DNA from: Sphingomonas bacterium
Lineage (GTDB): Bacteria > Pseudomonadota > Alphaproteobacteria > Sphingomonadales > Sphingomonadaceae
DNA: 61,580 nt
NCBI GenBank assembly: GCA_030149245.1
Contig: JASBRX010000007.1
Coordinates: 1-61,580 of the forward strand
Reading direction: 5' to 3'
Part shown: positions 19,180-27,348 of the stretch, piece after piece
Position numbering within the stretch: the stretch's first letter is position 1
Layout of the letters: each line of letters starts with the position of its first letter
Translations under genes and position numbers: made by a program
Notes under the pieces: generated by a model
What the model saw: the letters and a program-made list of their open reading frames with translations, nothing else
Told to the model about the DNA's origin: nothing
Databases searched by the model: none

Positions 19180-19267
19180 GCGGGGTACCGCTCGGACTGG
19201 CTGAATCGGGACGCACTCCGTCGATTCACGCCATTGCCCCGCACGCGCGCATGGGCGATAGAGATTT

Positions 19268-19948
19268 ATGACAGATCTGCGACAGGCACCGCCTGCACTC
19301 GACCGGATTCAGCAAAATTGGCTGGCCACCGGTGAGCGCCGCATCCTCAATTGGCTGTGCGCCCACATGCCCCGCGCGATCACGCCCGACATCCTGACGG
19401 CGACCGGAATGATCGGCGCGGTGATGGTGTTCCTCGGCTATGTCGCGAGCAATTGGGGCGTCGCTTGGCTCGCCGTTTCGCTGGTCGGCTATGCGGTGCA
19501 GTGGTTCGGCGACTCGCTCGACGGCAGTCTGGCGCGCTGGCGGCGGATCGAGCGCCCCTCCTATGGCTATTTCATCGACCATAGCTGCGACGGGCTGGCG
19601 AACCTGCTGATCGTCGCGGGGATTGGACTCAGCCCGTTCGTGACGATGGACGTCGCGATGATCGCTCTCGCCGGCTATCTGCTGATGTCGATCCACACCT
19701 TCCTGTCCGCGCGCGTCGTTGGCGAACTCCGCCTGTCCTATCTCGCCGCCGGACCTACCGAATTGCGCCTGATGCTGATCGGCATGACCGTGATGATGTG
19801 GGTGCTGGGGCCGGATCGCGGGCTGTTCGGCATCATTTCCGGCTTCGACCTGTTCGTCGGCACGATCGGCGCAATCCTGATCCTGCTGTTCGTGGTTCAG
19901 ACGATGACCACCGGTCGGCGGCTCGCAGCGCAGGAGCGGCGGCGGTGA
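19268..19948 (+). CDS. CDP-alcohol phosphatidyltransferase family membrane enzyme
   Basis: 226 residues with about six membrane helices. The family signature D-G-x2-A-R-x8-G-x3-D-x3-D is complete in DGSLARWRRIERPSYGYFID followed by HSCD, giving the metal- and CDP-binding aspartates. Such enzymes transfer a phosphoalcohol headgroup in the inner membrane. It is shorter and differently arranged from PgsA or PssA, so the acceptor is unknown. Its TGA overlaps the GTG of the EF-hand gene (GTGA), suggesting translational coupling. Confidence 0.9.
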   Translation: MTDLRQAPPALDRIQQNWLATGERRILNWLCAHMPRAITPDILTATGMIGAVMVFLGYVASNWGVAWLAVSLVGYAVQWFGDSLDGSLARWRRIERPSYGYFIDHSCDGLANLLIVAGIGLSPFVTMDVAMIALAGYLLMSIHTFLSARVVGELRLSYLAAGPTELRLMLIGMTVMMWVLGPDRGLFGIISGFDLFVGTIGAILILLFVVQTMTTGRRLAAQERRR

Positions 19949-20262
19949 TCGCCCTGCTGCTCACACTGGCCGCGCTTCAGGGTCCGGCGGATCCCGGCCG
20001 GTTCGCCGATTTTGACCTCAACGAAGACGGATCTATTGAGCGCGACGAAGTGCGGGCGCGGTTCGATTTCGAGGCGAGCGCCGAAGCGACCTATCAGGCC
20101 TCACGCCAATCGGCCAAGGCCAGCGCGCCGCGTCCGGCGGTAACTGCTCCGCGCACCGACTGGGCGGCGGCGGATGCGTGGTTCGCGGCGGCGGACAAGG
20201 ATGGCGACGGCAAGCTCACACAGGCCGAGTTCAACACCCAGTTGGCAGCTTCGCCACACTAA
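19945..20262 (+). CDS. Small secreted EF-hand calcium-binding protein
   Basis: 105 residues from a GTG start that overlaps the previous stop. A hydrophobic N-terminus (IALLLTLAALQ) looks like a signal peptide. Two EF-hand loops are visible: DLNEDGSIERDE near residues 24-35 and DKDGDGKLTQAE near 84-96, each with the expected Asp/Asn, Gly and terminal Glu positions. The linker is Ala/Pro-rich. Location next to a phospholipid-headgroup enzyme could mean a periplasmic calcium-dependent partner, but that is inference. Its stop is 2 nt from the stop of the convergent cfa gene. Confidence 0.85.
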   Translation: MIALLLTLAALQGPADPGRFADFDLNEDGSIERDEVRARFDFEASAEATYQASRQSAKASAPRPAVTAPRTDWAAADAWFAAADKDGDGKLTQAEFNTQLAASPH

Positions 20263-20263
20263 C

Positions 20264-21490
20264 TCAGCCGCGCAGCCGCGCCTCTTCCTCCGCCATATAG
20301 TCGCGCGTGATCGGCAGCGCGGTGCGCGACCGGCTGTACTGCAGCTGGTAATTGACCAGCCCGCCATTCTCGAAGCTCACCAGCGATCCGGCGAGATAAT
20401 AGGTCCACATGTTGAAGAAGCGCTGATCATACAGTGCGACGATCTGTTCGCGCGCCGCCGTGGCGCGGTCATACCAATGCTGAAGCGTGTGGCCGTAATG
20501 CAGCCGCAGCACTTCGACATCGGTGAGGAAGAAGCGCAGATTTTCATGCCCGCGCAAAATCTCCGACAGCGCCGGGATATAGCCGCCGGGGAAGATATAT
20601 TTGGCGGTGAACGCATCGGTTACCCCCGGCCCGCCCGCGCGCCCGATCGTGTGGAGCAGCATCACCCCCTCGGGCGTCAGCAACTCGCGGCATTTGGCGA
20701 AGAAGGTGCGGTAATGCGCCGGACCGACATGTTCGAACATGCCGACTGAAACGATCCGGTCGAACTGTCCGGTGACATGGCGATAATCGATCAGCTCGAA
20801 CCGCACCTTGTCCGTAACGCCGGCGGCTTCGGCCCGCTCGCGCGCGACCTTGAGCTGCTCTTCGCTCAGCGTGACGCCCAGCACCTCGGCCCCGGTCTTT
20901 TCGTGCAGATACAGCGCCATGCCGCCCCAGCCGCAACCGATGTCGAGCACCGTCATCCCCGGCCTCAGCGCCAGCTTGGCGGCGATATGCGCCTTCTTGT
21001 CGAGCTGTGCCTGTTCGAGGCTGTTGGCCGGATCGGTGAAATACGCCATCGAATATTGGCGGTCGGCGTCGAGGAACAGGTCGTAGAGCCGCGCCGACAG
21101 GTCGTAATGATGCGCGACATTGCGCTTCGATCGCCGCGCCATGTTGATCCGGTCGAGCCGGAAGCGGACGCCATCGATCGCGCGCTTGAACGCGCCCGGC
21201 GTCAGGTTGCCGGTCGCATCCTCCCATTTGTTGTTCGCGGTGACGAGGCGGAGCAGCGCAAGGATGTCGCCGCGTTCGATCACCAGTCGCCCGTCCATGA
21301 AACTCTCGGCCGCGCCCAGCGCCGGGTCGGTCAGAATACGCCGGGCAACGGACGGATCGGTGAAGCGGATCGTGACCGGCGTCAGCGCCGCGTCCGGAGA
21401 TCCGAAACTGCGCGCGCTGCCATCCGCATGGATGACGGTGAGCTCGCCGCGCTTCACCGCGCGGGTGAAGAAATGATCGATCAGCGCCAT
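20264..21490 (-). CDS. cfa: Cyclopropane-fatty-acyl-phospholipid synthase family methyltransferase
   Basis: 408 residues. An N-terminal lipid-binding part (about 1-120) is followed by a class I SAM methyltransferase domain with VLDIGCGWGGMALYLHEKTG and GVTLSEEQ, then the CFA-type segments GMFEHVG and YIFPGGYIP. Family members add a methylene across phospholipid acyl double bonds at the inner membrane. I chose the ATG at 21488-21490 (MALIDHFFTRAVKRG), as upstream in-frame sequence runs into a palindromic repeat element. A paralogous methyltransferase function within the family cannot be excluded. Confidence 0.9.
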   Translation of the reverse strand: MALIDHFFTRAVKRGELTVIHADGSARSFGSPDAALTPVTIRFTDPSVARRILTDPALGAAESFMDGRLVIERGDILALLRLVTANNKWEDATGNLTPGAFKRAIDGVRFRLDRINMARRSKRNVAHHYDLSARLYDLFLDADRQYSMAYFTDPANSLEQAQLDKKAHIAAKLALRPGMTVLDIGCGWGGMALYLHEKTGAEVLGVTLSEEQLKVARERAEAAGVTDKVRFELIDYRHVTGQFDRIVSVGMFEHVGPAHYRTFFAKCRELLTPEGVMLLHTIGRAGGPGVTDAFTAKYIFPGGYIPALSEILRGHENLRFFLTDVEVLRLHYGHTLQHWYDRATAAREQIVALYDQRFFNMWTYYLAGSLVSFENGGLVNYQLQYSRSRTALPITRDYMAEEEARLRG

Positions 21491-21549
21491 GCCGGTCACG
21501 CTAGCGATTGAGGTTCGTTTCGCAAGTGCGAAGGTCGCAGGAACGCGTG

Positions 21550-21679
21550 CTAAAGTCGTATTCAGCAAGGCTGAATCGGCACCCGCCCGCTCCCCCACCC
21601 GGCCACCCAACGACAGTGTATTCTATGGGTGGCCGGGTGGGGGAGCGGGCCGGTGCCGCCCAACTAGAAGCGACTCTAA
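21550..21679. repeat. Hairpin element family H, copy 1
   Basis: A roughly 130-nt element with imperfect terminal repeats (CTAAAGTCG at the left, CGACTCTAA at the right), a small inner hairpin TTCAGC-AAG-GCTGAA at 21561-21575, and a long hairpin whose ~33-bp arms (from CGGCACC at 21577 to GGTGCCG near 21658) flank a loop containing TGTATTCT. A second copy lies at 44504-44650. The right end supplies the TAG stop of the neighbouring oxidoreductase gene. It contains no ORF of its own that I believe. It may work as a bidirectional transcription terminator and may be a small non-autonomous mobile element. Confidence 0.85.
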
Positions 21680-22425
21680 ATCCCCGCATACCATTCGTAA
21701 TCGGCGACATCCTCCCAATAACCGCCCTTGCCGCGGCCGATCCCGTCGAGCGACGCCACCGCCTCGATCCGCATGACATATTTGGCGTGCTTGTAGCCCA
21801 GCTGCCGCTCGACCCGCAGCCGCACCGGCGCGCCATGCGCGATCGGCAAGATCGCATCGTTCATCGCCCAGGCCAGAATCGTTTGCGGGTGAAAGGCATC
21901 GATCAGGTCGATCGATTCATAATAAGCTCCGCCGCGCAGACTGTCCGCGCAGTGGAACACCAGATAGCGCGCATTGTCGCGCAGCCCCGCCGCGTCCAGA
22001 ATCCCCGACAGCTTCGGCCCCTGCCATTTGCCGATCGCGCTCCACCCCTCGACACAATCGTGCCGCGTGATCTGTGCGCGCTGCGGCATGGCGCGCAGAT
22101 CGGCGAGCGACAGGCTGAGCGGCCGTGTGACCAGCCCGTCGACCCGCAACCGCCAGTCGGCAAAGCGGTTGGCGGCCAGCGCCTGATAGGCGGGCGTGCC
22201 GGGGTTGCGCGTGCCGTTCGAGCGGAAGCGCGGCGACATGTCCTCCGGCGAGAATTCACGGGCGAGCGCATTGCGGTTGGTGATGACGCGCTGCAGGCTG
22301 CGATGCACCGCCTCGGCCATGAACAATATGTCGCGCCCGGTCTCGCTGCTGCCGACGCGGTCGCATCCGACGAGCAGCCCGCCCGCCCCTGCGACGATCA
22401 GATTGCGGCGCGTGATCAGCGTCAT
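21676..22425 (-). CDS. Molybdopterin-dependent oxidoreductase (sulfite oxidase-like)
   Basis: 249 residues. The N-terminus LITRRNLIVAGAGGLLVGC combines a twin-arginine pair with a lipobox-like LLVGC, suggesting export, possibly with lipid attachment. The Mo-cofactor ligand Cys is in ITRHDCVEGWSAIGKWQG, a hallmark of the sulfite oxidase/MsrP fold, followed by HCADSLRGGAYYESID and GAPVRLRVERQLGYKHAKYV. It overlaps the cytochrome b gene by ATGA at 22425-22422, and a TauE/SafE permease gene precedes both. The electron donor or acceptor is therefore likely the neighbouring cytochrome b. The true substrate (sulfite, methionine sulfoxide or other) is unproven. Its TAG lies in the hairpin element. 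Confidence 0.88.
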   Translation of the reverse strand: MTLITRRNLIVAGAGGLLVGCDRVGSSETGRDILFMAEAVHRSLQRVITNRNALAREFSPEDMSPRFRSNGTRNPGTPAYQALAANRFADWRLRVDGLVTRPLSLSLADLRAMPQRAQITRHDCVEGWSAIGKWQGPKLSGILDAAGLRDNARYLVFHCADSLRGGAYYESIDLIDAFHPQTILAWAMNDAILPIAHGAPVRLRVERQLGYKHAKYVMRIEAVASLDGIGRGKGGYWEDVADYEWYAGI

Positions 22426-23156
22426 GCCCCCTCCTCCGGCGGCACGCGCCATTTGCCGGTCAGCATTGACCGCACCTCGTTCAGCGGCCCGGCCAGGATC
22501 ACCAGCGCCAGATGCACGATGATGAACCCGGCCAGCAGCATCGCAACGATGAAATGGATCGACCGCGCACTCTGCCGACCGCCGAAAATGTCGAGCAGCC
22601 ACGGCCACGCCGCATTCATCCCCGGCGACATCGCAAGGCCGGTAAAGATCACCAGCGGCAGCAGCACGAAGATCACCCCCGCGTAGCTGATCTTCTGGAA
22701 GATATTATAAGCCCGAGGGTTCTCGGGATCGTGGAAGCGCAGCGCAAGATGCGACTTGAAATCCGCGATCAGATGGCCGCGCGACAGCTCGCTCCGCCGG
22801 ATGCGCAGATCATTCTGGAAATGCCGATTGATCAGGCTGACGATCATATAGGCGAGCAGCGCAAAGCTCAGCACCAGCGCAAAGAACAGATGCCAGCGCC
22901 GCGCGATCGACAGGCTGTAGCTCGACGGGATTGTCAGCCACCCCGGCACGCGCGCGGTGTCAAAGAACCAGATCAGCTTGAACCAGGGCTGGTCGTAATT
23001 TGCGCCATATTCGCCCCAGTAAAGCTGGCCATGCGCGTTCAGGATCATCAGCCCGCTGCCGAGCAGGATGATGACACTAACCGCCGTGGTCCAGTGCCAC
23101 AGCCGCGTCGCCAGCGTGTGGCGGCGAATGACGTCGGTGCCTTCCGGTTCGCTCAT
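22422..23156 (-). CDS. Cytochrome b561-like membrane subunit
   Basis: 244 residues with four or five membrane helices. Candidate haem-ligand histidines lie in HTLATRLWHWTTAV near the N-terminus, SIARRWHLFFALVLSF, and RSIHFIVAMLLAGFIIVHLAL near the C-terminus, the pattern of cytochrome b/b561 subunits paired with Mo or Ni enzymes. A long hydrophilic loop (RHFQNDLRIRRSELSRGH) separates the middle helices. I chose the ATG at 23154-23156 (MSEPEGTDVIRRH). It would connect the exported Mo-enzyme to the quinone pool or a periplasmic carrier. Confidence 0.88.
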   Translation of the reverse strand: MSEPEGTDVIRRHTLATRLWHWTTAVSVIILLGSGLMILNAHGQLYWGEYGANYDQPWFKLIWFFDTARVPGWLTIPSSYSLSIARRWHLFFALVLSFALLAYMIVSLINRHFQNDLRIRRSELSRGHLIADFKSHLALRFHDPENPRAYNIFQKISYAGVIFVLLPLVIFTGLAMSPGMNAAWPWLLDIFGGRQSARSIHFIVAMLLAGFIIVHLALVILAGPLNEVRSMLTGKWRVPPEEGA

Positions 23157-23187
23157 GTCCGCCACTTCGCTGGAGGGTTGGAAAAGG

Positions 23188-23937
23188 TTACAGCCGGGCG
23201 AAGAACAGGATCGTCGTTCCGGCGGTGACAAGCAAGGTCCAAATCCGCACGACCCGCGCCGACAGTCGCTTCCCGATCGCCGCGCCGCCAAACCCGCCAA
23301 GGATCGACCCCGCCAGCATCGGCAGGCCCGCGCGCCACTCGACCATCGCGAAACCGATGAACACGAATGCGGCGGCCAGATTGGCGACCGCCAGCATCAG
23401 CGTGCGGATCGCGAACAACGCACGCGGCTCGATATTGGCGAGCAGGCCATAGGTCGCGGTCGTCATCAACCCCACGCCGCCCCCGAAATAGCCGCCATAA
23501 ATGCCCAGCAGCCCCTGCGCGCCGATCAGCGTGCGCCGCCCGATCGTTACCCGCGCATGCAGCCAGTCCGCCGCGCGTCGCCCGAACGCCATCACGACGA
23601 ACGCGAACAGGAGCAGCCACGGGATGATGACGTCGAATGTGTCGGTCGGGGTCAGCACCAGCAACAGGCTGCCCCCCAGCCCCGCAACAAAGGTGATCGT
23701 CGCCAGCAGCAGCACCGACAGCCCCGCCACCGGGCCCAGCTCGTCGCGAAATCCCCATGCGCTCGCCGCCGCGCCGGGCAGCAGCGCCACGTTCGAGGTC
23801 GCATTGGCGATGTTTGCGGGCAAACCCAGCGCGATCAGCGCGGGCAGCGTCGCAAAGGTGCCCCCGCCGGCCAGCCCGTTCATCACGCCGCCGACGACCC
23901 CGGCCCCGGCGGCGAGAAACAATGCGGACCATTCCAT
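23188..23937 (-). CDS. TauE/SafE-family (TSUP) permease
   Basis: 249 residues with about eight membrane helices. The opening GAGVVGGVMNGLAGGGTFATLPALIALGLP is typical of the TSUP/DUF81 family of sulfur-oxyanion and organosulfur exporters, and the second half repeats it (GIYGGYFGGGVGLMTTATYGLL). It lies 31 nt upstream of the cytochrome b gene on the same strand, so the three genes probably form one operon. That context fits sulfite or sulfoacetate-type anion export alongside oxidation. The substrate is inferred, not shown. Confidence 0.88.
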   Translation of the reverse strand: MEWSALFLAAGAGVVGGVMNGLAGGGTFATLPALIALGLPANIANATSNVALLPGAAASAWGFRDELGPVAGLSVLLLATITFVAGLGGSLLLVLTPTDTFDVIIPWLLLFAFVVMAFGRRAADWLHARVTIGRRTLIGAQGLLGIYGGYFGGGVGLMTTATYGLLANIEPRALFAIRTLMLAVANLAAAFVFIGFAMVEWRAGLPMLAGSILGGFGGAAIGKRLSARVVRIWTLLVTAGTTILFFARL

Positions 23938-24081
23938 TCTGCGCCACTAAGCGCGGCGCGCGTAAATGCAAAGACCACGCGCGGTATTCGCTTTGGGTAG
24001 GTGATTTGGCGTTCACGCAGCCCGGCGGGCGCTGCGCGGTCTAAGATGGTATCGGTAAATAACGATAACGGATAGGATTTC

Positions 24082-24471
24082 ATGCACGAACGGGATCTGC
24101 TGGCACAGGTACAGGCAGCAATTGGCGCGCATGGCGCGTGGAAGCTGAAGCTGAGCACTGCGGTGTCGACCGGCCGCAGCGACGACGAACCTGCCTTGGT
24201 CTGCCGCGACGACCTGTGTCGCTTCGGCGTATGGCTGCACGGCCCGGATATCGATCCTGCCACGCGCGAAAGCAAACCCTATCAGGTCATTCGGCGTCTC
24301 CATGCAGAGTTCCACCAGTGCGCTGGCGCGGTGCTCGATCTGGTCAAGCGCGGCGATCAGGCGCGTGCGCGCGCGCTCCTTGAAGGTGAGTATACCGATC
24401 GTTCGGCAACGCTGATCCGCGCGCTGACCTTGTGGAAGAGCGAACTTCAGGCGGCGTCCGAACTCGCCTGA
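24082..24471 (+). CDS. Stand-alone CZB (chemoreceptor zinc-binding) domain protein
   Basis: 129 residues composed of little more than one CZB domain. The H-C-H-H zinc ligand pattern is visible: His in GAHGAWKLKL (about residue 17), Cys in DDLCRFGVWLHG (about 46), and HAEFHQC (about 75-79). CZB domains usually sit at the C-terminus of cytoplasmic chemoreceptors or diguanylate cyclases and sense zinc or oxidants such as HOCl. Here no receptor or cyclase is fused or adjacent. It may pass a zinc/redox signal in trans. The promoter lies in the 144-nt gap shared with the divergent permease gene. Confidence 0.82.
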   Translation: MHERDLLAQVQAAIGAHGAWKLKLSTAVSTGRSDDEPALVCRDDLCRFGVWLHGPDIDPATRESKPYQVIRRLHAEFHQCAGAVLDLVKRGDQARARALLEGEYTDRSATLIRALTLWKSELQAASELA

Positions 24472-24543
24472 GTCCCCGACATCCGCCCCTTGCGCCAGCC
24501 CGCATCGCGGTCCAATCCGCCGGGCTGGAATGAGGAGCGCGAC

Positions 24544-25380
24544 ATGAAGCTGGATCTGGTCGATGTGTTCGGGGCGGACGGGAACACCGGCAATCCGCTC
24601 GCCGTGGTGCATGACGCCCAGGCGATGGACCCCGACGCCATGCTCGCGCTCACCCGCTGGCTGGGCTTTTCGGAGACGACCTTCCTCATTCCCGCGACCG
24701 ATCCGGCGGCGGACTATCAGGTCCGCATCTTCTATCCCGCAGGCGAGCTGCCCTTTGCCGGGCATCCCACGCTCGGCACCTGCCATGCCTGGCTCGAAGC
24801 GGGCGGCGTGCCGCGCGATCCGACCCGCATCGTCCAGCAATGCGGCGTAGGGCTGGTGCCGGTCGCTCGGACAAGCGACATGCTGTCGTTCCGCGCCCCA
24901 CCGCTGGTCCGCTCCGGCCCGCTCAGCGAAGCCGAACGCGCTGAGGTGGCGCGACTCGCCAATGTCCCGGCGGAAGCGATCGTCGATGCGGTGCACGCCA
25001 ATAATGGCCCTGGCTGGCAGCTGCTGCGGCTACGCTCCGCCGCAGACGTGCTCGCGGTCGATCCACCCGCGCGCGCACCGCTCGGCACCGACATCGGACT
25101 TGTCGGACCGCACCCTGCGGGCAGCGCAAGTGCGTTCGAGGTCCGCGCCTTCTTCACTGATGGCAATGGGCGTTTGGTCGAGGACCCCGTGACCGGCAGC
25201 CTCAATGCCGCGACCGCCCAATATCTGTTCGGTGCGGGGCTGGCGACCGGCAGCTACACCGCCGCGCAGGGACGCATGACCGGATGCGATGGTCGCGTCG
25301 AAGCGCGGATCGACGCCGATGGCCATGTCTGGATCGGCGGACGCACGGCTACCGTAGCGCGCGGAGCCGAACTCGCCTGA
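24544..25380 (+). CDS. PhzF family epimerase/isomerase-like protein
   Basis: 278 residues with the PhzF/diaminopimelate-epimerase fold. The N-terminal domain has VDVFGADGNTGNPLAVV and the catalytic-Glu motif GFSETTFL, with PAGELPFAGHPTLGT following. The second domain has VEDPVTGSLNAATAQYLF. Family members include PhzF of phenazine synthesis, but most genomic homologues are of unknown role, and no phenazine genes are nearby. I chose ATG 24544 because GAGGAG lies just upstream and the upstream in-frame extension is not family-like. A strong stem-loop follows the stop. Confidence 0.9.
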   Translation: MKLDLVDVFGADGNTGNPLAVVHDAQAMDPDAMLALTRWLGFSETTFLIPATDPAADYQVRIFYPAGELPFAGHPTLGTCHAWLEAGGVPRDPTRIVQQCGVGLVPVARTSDMLSFRAPPLVRSGPLSEAERAEVARLANVPAEAIVDAVHANNGPGWQLLRLRSAADVLAVDPPARAPLGTDIGLVGPHPAGSASAFEVRAFFTDGNGRLVEDPVTGSLNAATAQYLFGAGLATGSYTAAQGRMTGCDGRVEARIDADGHVWIGGRTATVARGAELA

Positions 25381-25384
25381 ATCA

Positions 25385-25413
25385 AAAAGGGCGGACCTTG
25401 CGGCCCGCCCTTT
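25385..25413. terminator. Bidirectional rho-independent terminator
   Basis: AAAGGGCGG and CCGCCCTTT form a 9-bp GC-rich stem. It is located between two convergent genes (phzF-like and the small beta-barrel), and the A-tract before and T-tract after allow use from both sides. Confidence 0.8.
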
Positions 25414-25437
25414 CCGTTTGTCACTTCGACCGAAAGA

Positions 25438-25902
25438 TCAGAAGCGGAAGCCGACGCCGACGCCGGCGAAGTTCACGTCCGGACCCTCGACCAGGGTGCG
25501 GCGATACTCGACCTTGGCGAAGACGTTCGAGCCCAGGTTGTGCTGGTAGCCAGCGCCTGCGAACGCGCCGTCGTCGCCATCAGCGAAGCCGTAGCCGCCG
25601 AGCACATAGGCGCGGCCGGCGTCGCCAACCTTGGCGCCGACGCGACCACCGATGGTCCAGAACACGTCTGCGCCTTCGGTCAGAACCTTATCGGCCCCAC
25701 CTTCAACGCCGATGAACGCGGTGTCGCCCAAGTCGAAGTCATAGCCGACTGCCACGCCGGCGAACGCTTCTTCAGCGCCCTCGGCCCATGCGATACCGCC
25801 GCGGACTTCGACGCGGCCTTCACCCGGAGCTGCGTCCTGAGCGAACGCGGGCGAAGCGACGGTGGCGGCAGCGAGCGCCGCAAGAATTGCGATCTTACGC
25901 AT
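25438..25902 (-). CDS. Small outer-membrane beta-barrel protein
   Basis: 154 residues. A clear signal peptide ends at SPAFA-QD (cut after about residue 21). The mature part alternates hydrophobic and polar residues and ends GVGVGFRF, with the C-terminal Phe recognised by the outer-membrane assembly machine. It resembles small eight-stranded OmpA/OmpX-like or porin-family barrels. The function is unknown. A second protein of the same style lies at 28571-29227. About 80 nt upstream of the start there is a GTTACA-AG-TGTAAC palindrome that may be an operator. Confidence 0.85.
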   Translation of the reverse strand: MRKIAILAALAAATVASPAFAQDAAPGEGRVEVRGGIAWAEGAEEAFAGVAVGYDFDLGDTAFIGVEGGADKVLTEGADVFWTIGGRVGAKVGDAGRAYVLGGYGFADGDDGAFAGAGYQHNLGSNVFAKVEYRRTLVEGPDVNFAGVGVGFRF

Positions 25903-25983
25903 AACGGATTTCCCCAGCAGGATGTTGTTTTTGGTTTATGCAACATGTCGTTGCGGAGGCATAACTAGGCAGCGATCGCGTGC

Positions 25984-25997
25984 GTTACAAGTGTAAC
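25984..25997. promoter_or_regulatory. Palindrome upstream of the small beta-barrel gene
   Basis: GTTACA-AG-TGTAAC, perfect 6-bp arms around 2 nt, located about 82 nt upstream of the beta-barrel start and 59 nt from the end of rlmN. It could be a regulator site in the promoter region. No matching regulator is visible nearby. Confidence 0.35.
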
Positions 25998-26055
25998 ACG
26001 GTTCAATTTTGCAACATTGTAGAAATACCGTGATATATCGGCCACACCCGCGCGA

Positions 26056-27264
26056 TCAGCCGAGCGCGGCCTGCTTCTCTTCGGCCAGCCGGTCCAGCTC
26101 GGCCCGGCTCTTTTTCTCGCTCGCCGTCTTCAACTGACCGCACGCGGCATCGATGTCGCGACCGCGCGGCGTGCGCGCCGGGGCGGAGATACCGGCCCCG
26201 AACACGATCTCCTGAAACGCCCGGATCCGCTCGGGCGTGGAGCATTCATAGGGTGCACCGGGCCAGGGATTGAACGGGATCAGATTGACCTTGGCGGGCA
26301 GTTTGTACTGCTTGATCAGCCGCACCAGCTCGCGCGCATCCTCGTCGCTGTCATTCTTGTCCTTCAGCATCACATATTCGAACGTGATGCGCCGGGCGTT
26401 GTTTGCGCCGGGATAATCGGCACACGCCTGAAGCAGCTCCTCGATCCCGAATTTGCGGTTGAGCGGCACGATCTCGTCGCGCACCTCCTTGGTCACCGCG
26501 TGAAGCGAGACGGCGAGGTTGACGCCGATCTCCTCACCCGCGCGCGCCATCATCGGCACGACGCCGCTGGTCGACAGCGTGATGCGCCGCTTGCTCAGCG
26601 CCAGCCCGTCGCCATCCATCACGATCTTCAGCGAATCGCGAACATTGTCGAAATTATAGAGCGGCTCGCCCATCCCCATCATCACGATGTTGGTGAGCAT
26701 CCGCCCCTCGGGCGTGCTCGGCCATTCACCCAGCGCGTCGCGCGCCAGCATCACCTGCCCGACGATCTCGCCCGGCTCGAGATTGCGGACAAGCCGCATC
26801 GTGCCGGTGTGGCAGAAGCGGCAGTTGAGCGTGCAGCCGACCTGGCTCGACACGCACAACGTACCCCGATCCGCGTCGGGGATGAACACCATCTCATAAT
26901 CCTGCCCGTCGTCGGACCGCAGCAGCCATTTGCGCGTGCCGTCGGTCGACACCTGCGCTTCGACCACTTGCGGGCGCGAGATCACGAAACGCTGCGCCAG
27001 CCAGGGCTGCATCGCCTTCGAAATGTCGGTCATCAGGCTGAAATCGGTGACGCCGCGATTATAGATCCAGTGCCACAATTGCTTGGCGCGCAATTTCGCC
27101 TGCTTCGGCTCGAGCTGAGATGTCTCCAACGCCATGCGCAGATCGGCCTTGGACAGACCAAGCAGGTCGATGCGGCCATCGGCGCGCGGCTTCAGGCTGC
27201 GCGGAACGGGCACGGGGTCAATGTGCCCGGGGATGGGCATGAGCGGCGTCGAGACTGACTGCAT
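26056..27264 (-). CDS. rlmN: Dual-specificity 23S rRNA/tRNA adenine-C2 methyltransferase
   Basis: 402 residues with this start. The enzyme methylates A2503 of 23S rRNA and A37 of some tRNAs using two SAM molecules. The radical-SAM cluster motif CTLNCRFC gives Cys144, Cys148 and Cys151 (from this start). The C-terminal [12 protein letters not shown] holds the second catalytic Cys that resolves the methyl transfer. [10 protein letters not shown] and the [19 protein letters not shown] region are typical RlmN. The start is uncertain: ATGs at 27273, 27264 and 27240 all lack a strong ribosome site; relatives often begin close to [13 protein letters not shown], which would favour 27240. Confidence 0.95.
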   Translation of the reverse strand: MQSVSTPLMPIPGHIDPVPVPRSLKPRADGRIDLLGLSKADLRMALETSQLEPKQAKLRAKQLWHWIYNRGVTDFSLMTDISKAMQPWLAQRFVISRPQVVEAQVSTDGTRKWLLRSDDGQDYEMVFIPDADRGTLCVSSQVGCTLNCRFCHTGTMRLVRNLEPGEIVGQVMLARDALGEWPSTPEGRMLTNIVMMGMGEPLYNFDNVRDSLKIVMDGDGLALSKRRITLSTSGVVPMMARAGEEIGVNLAVSLHAVTKEVRDEIVPLNRKFGIEELLQACADYPGANNARRITFEYVMLKDKNDSDEDARELVRLIKQYKLPAKVNLIPFNPWPGAPYECSTPERIRAFQEIVFGAGISAPARTPRGRDIDAACGQLKTASEKKSRAELDRLAEEKQAALG

Positions 27265-27348
27265 CCCGCGCATATAGCGGAGTTGGCGGCGCATTTCCAT
27301 GCCCCCGCCGCCGGGTAGCACGCGGCGCAGCGGGGCCGAACGCCGCGC

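Noticed and set aside
21491..21610. N-terminal extension of the cfa protein (GGRVGERAGA...)
   Set aside because: It is translated from the hairpin element and lacks family similarity; a good ATG follows at 21490.
27265..27348. Extra small gene between rlmN and the secreted-protein gene
   Set aside because: No ribosome site and no start giving a plausible peptide; the region is probably the rlmN leader.
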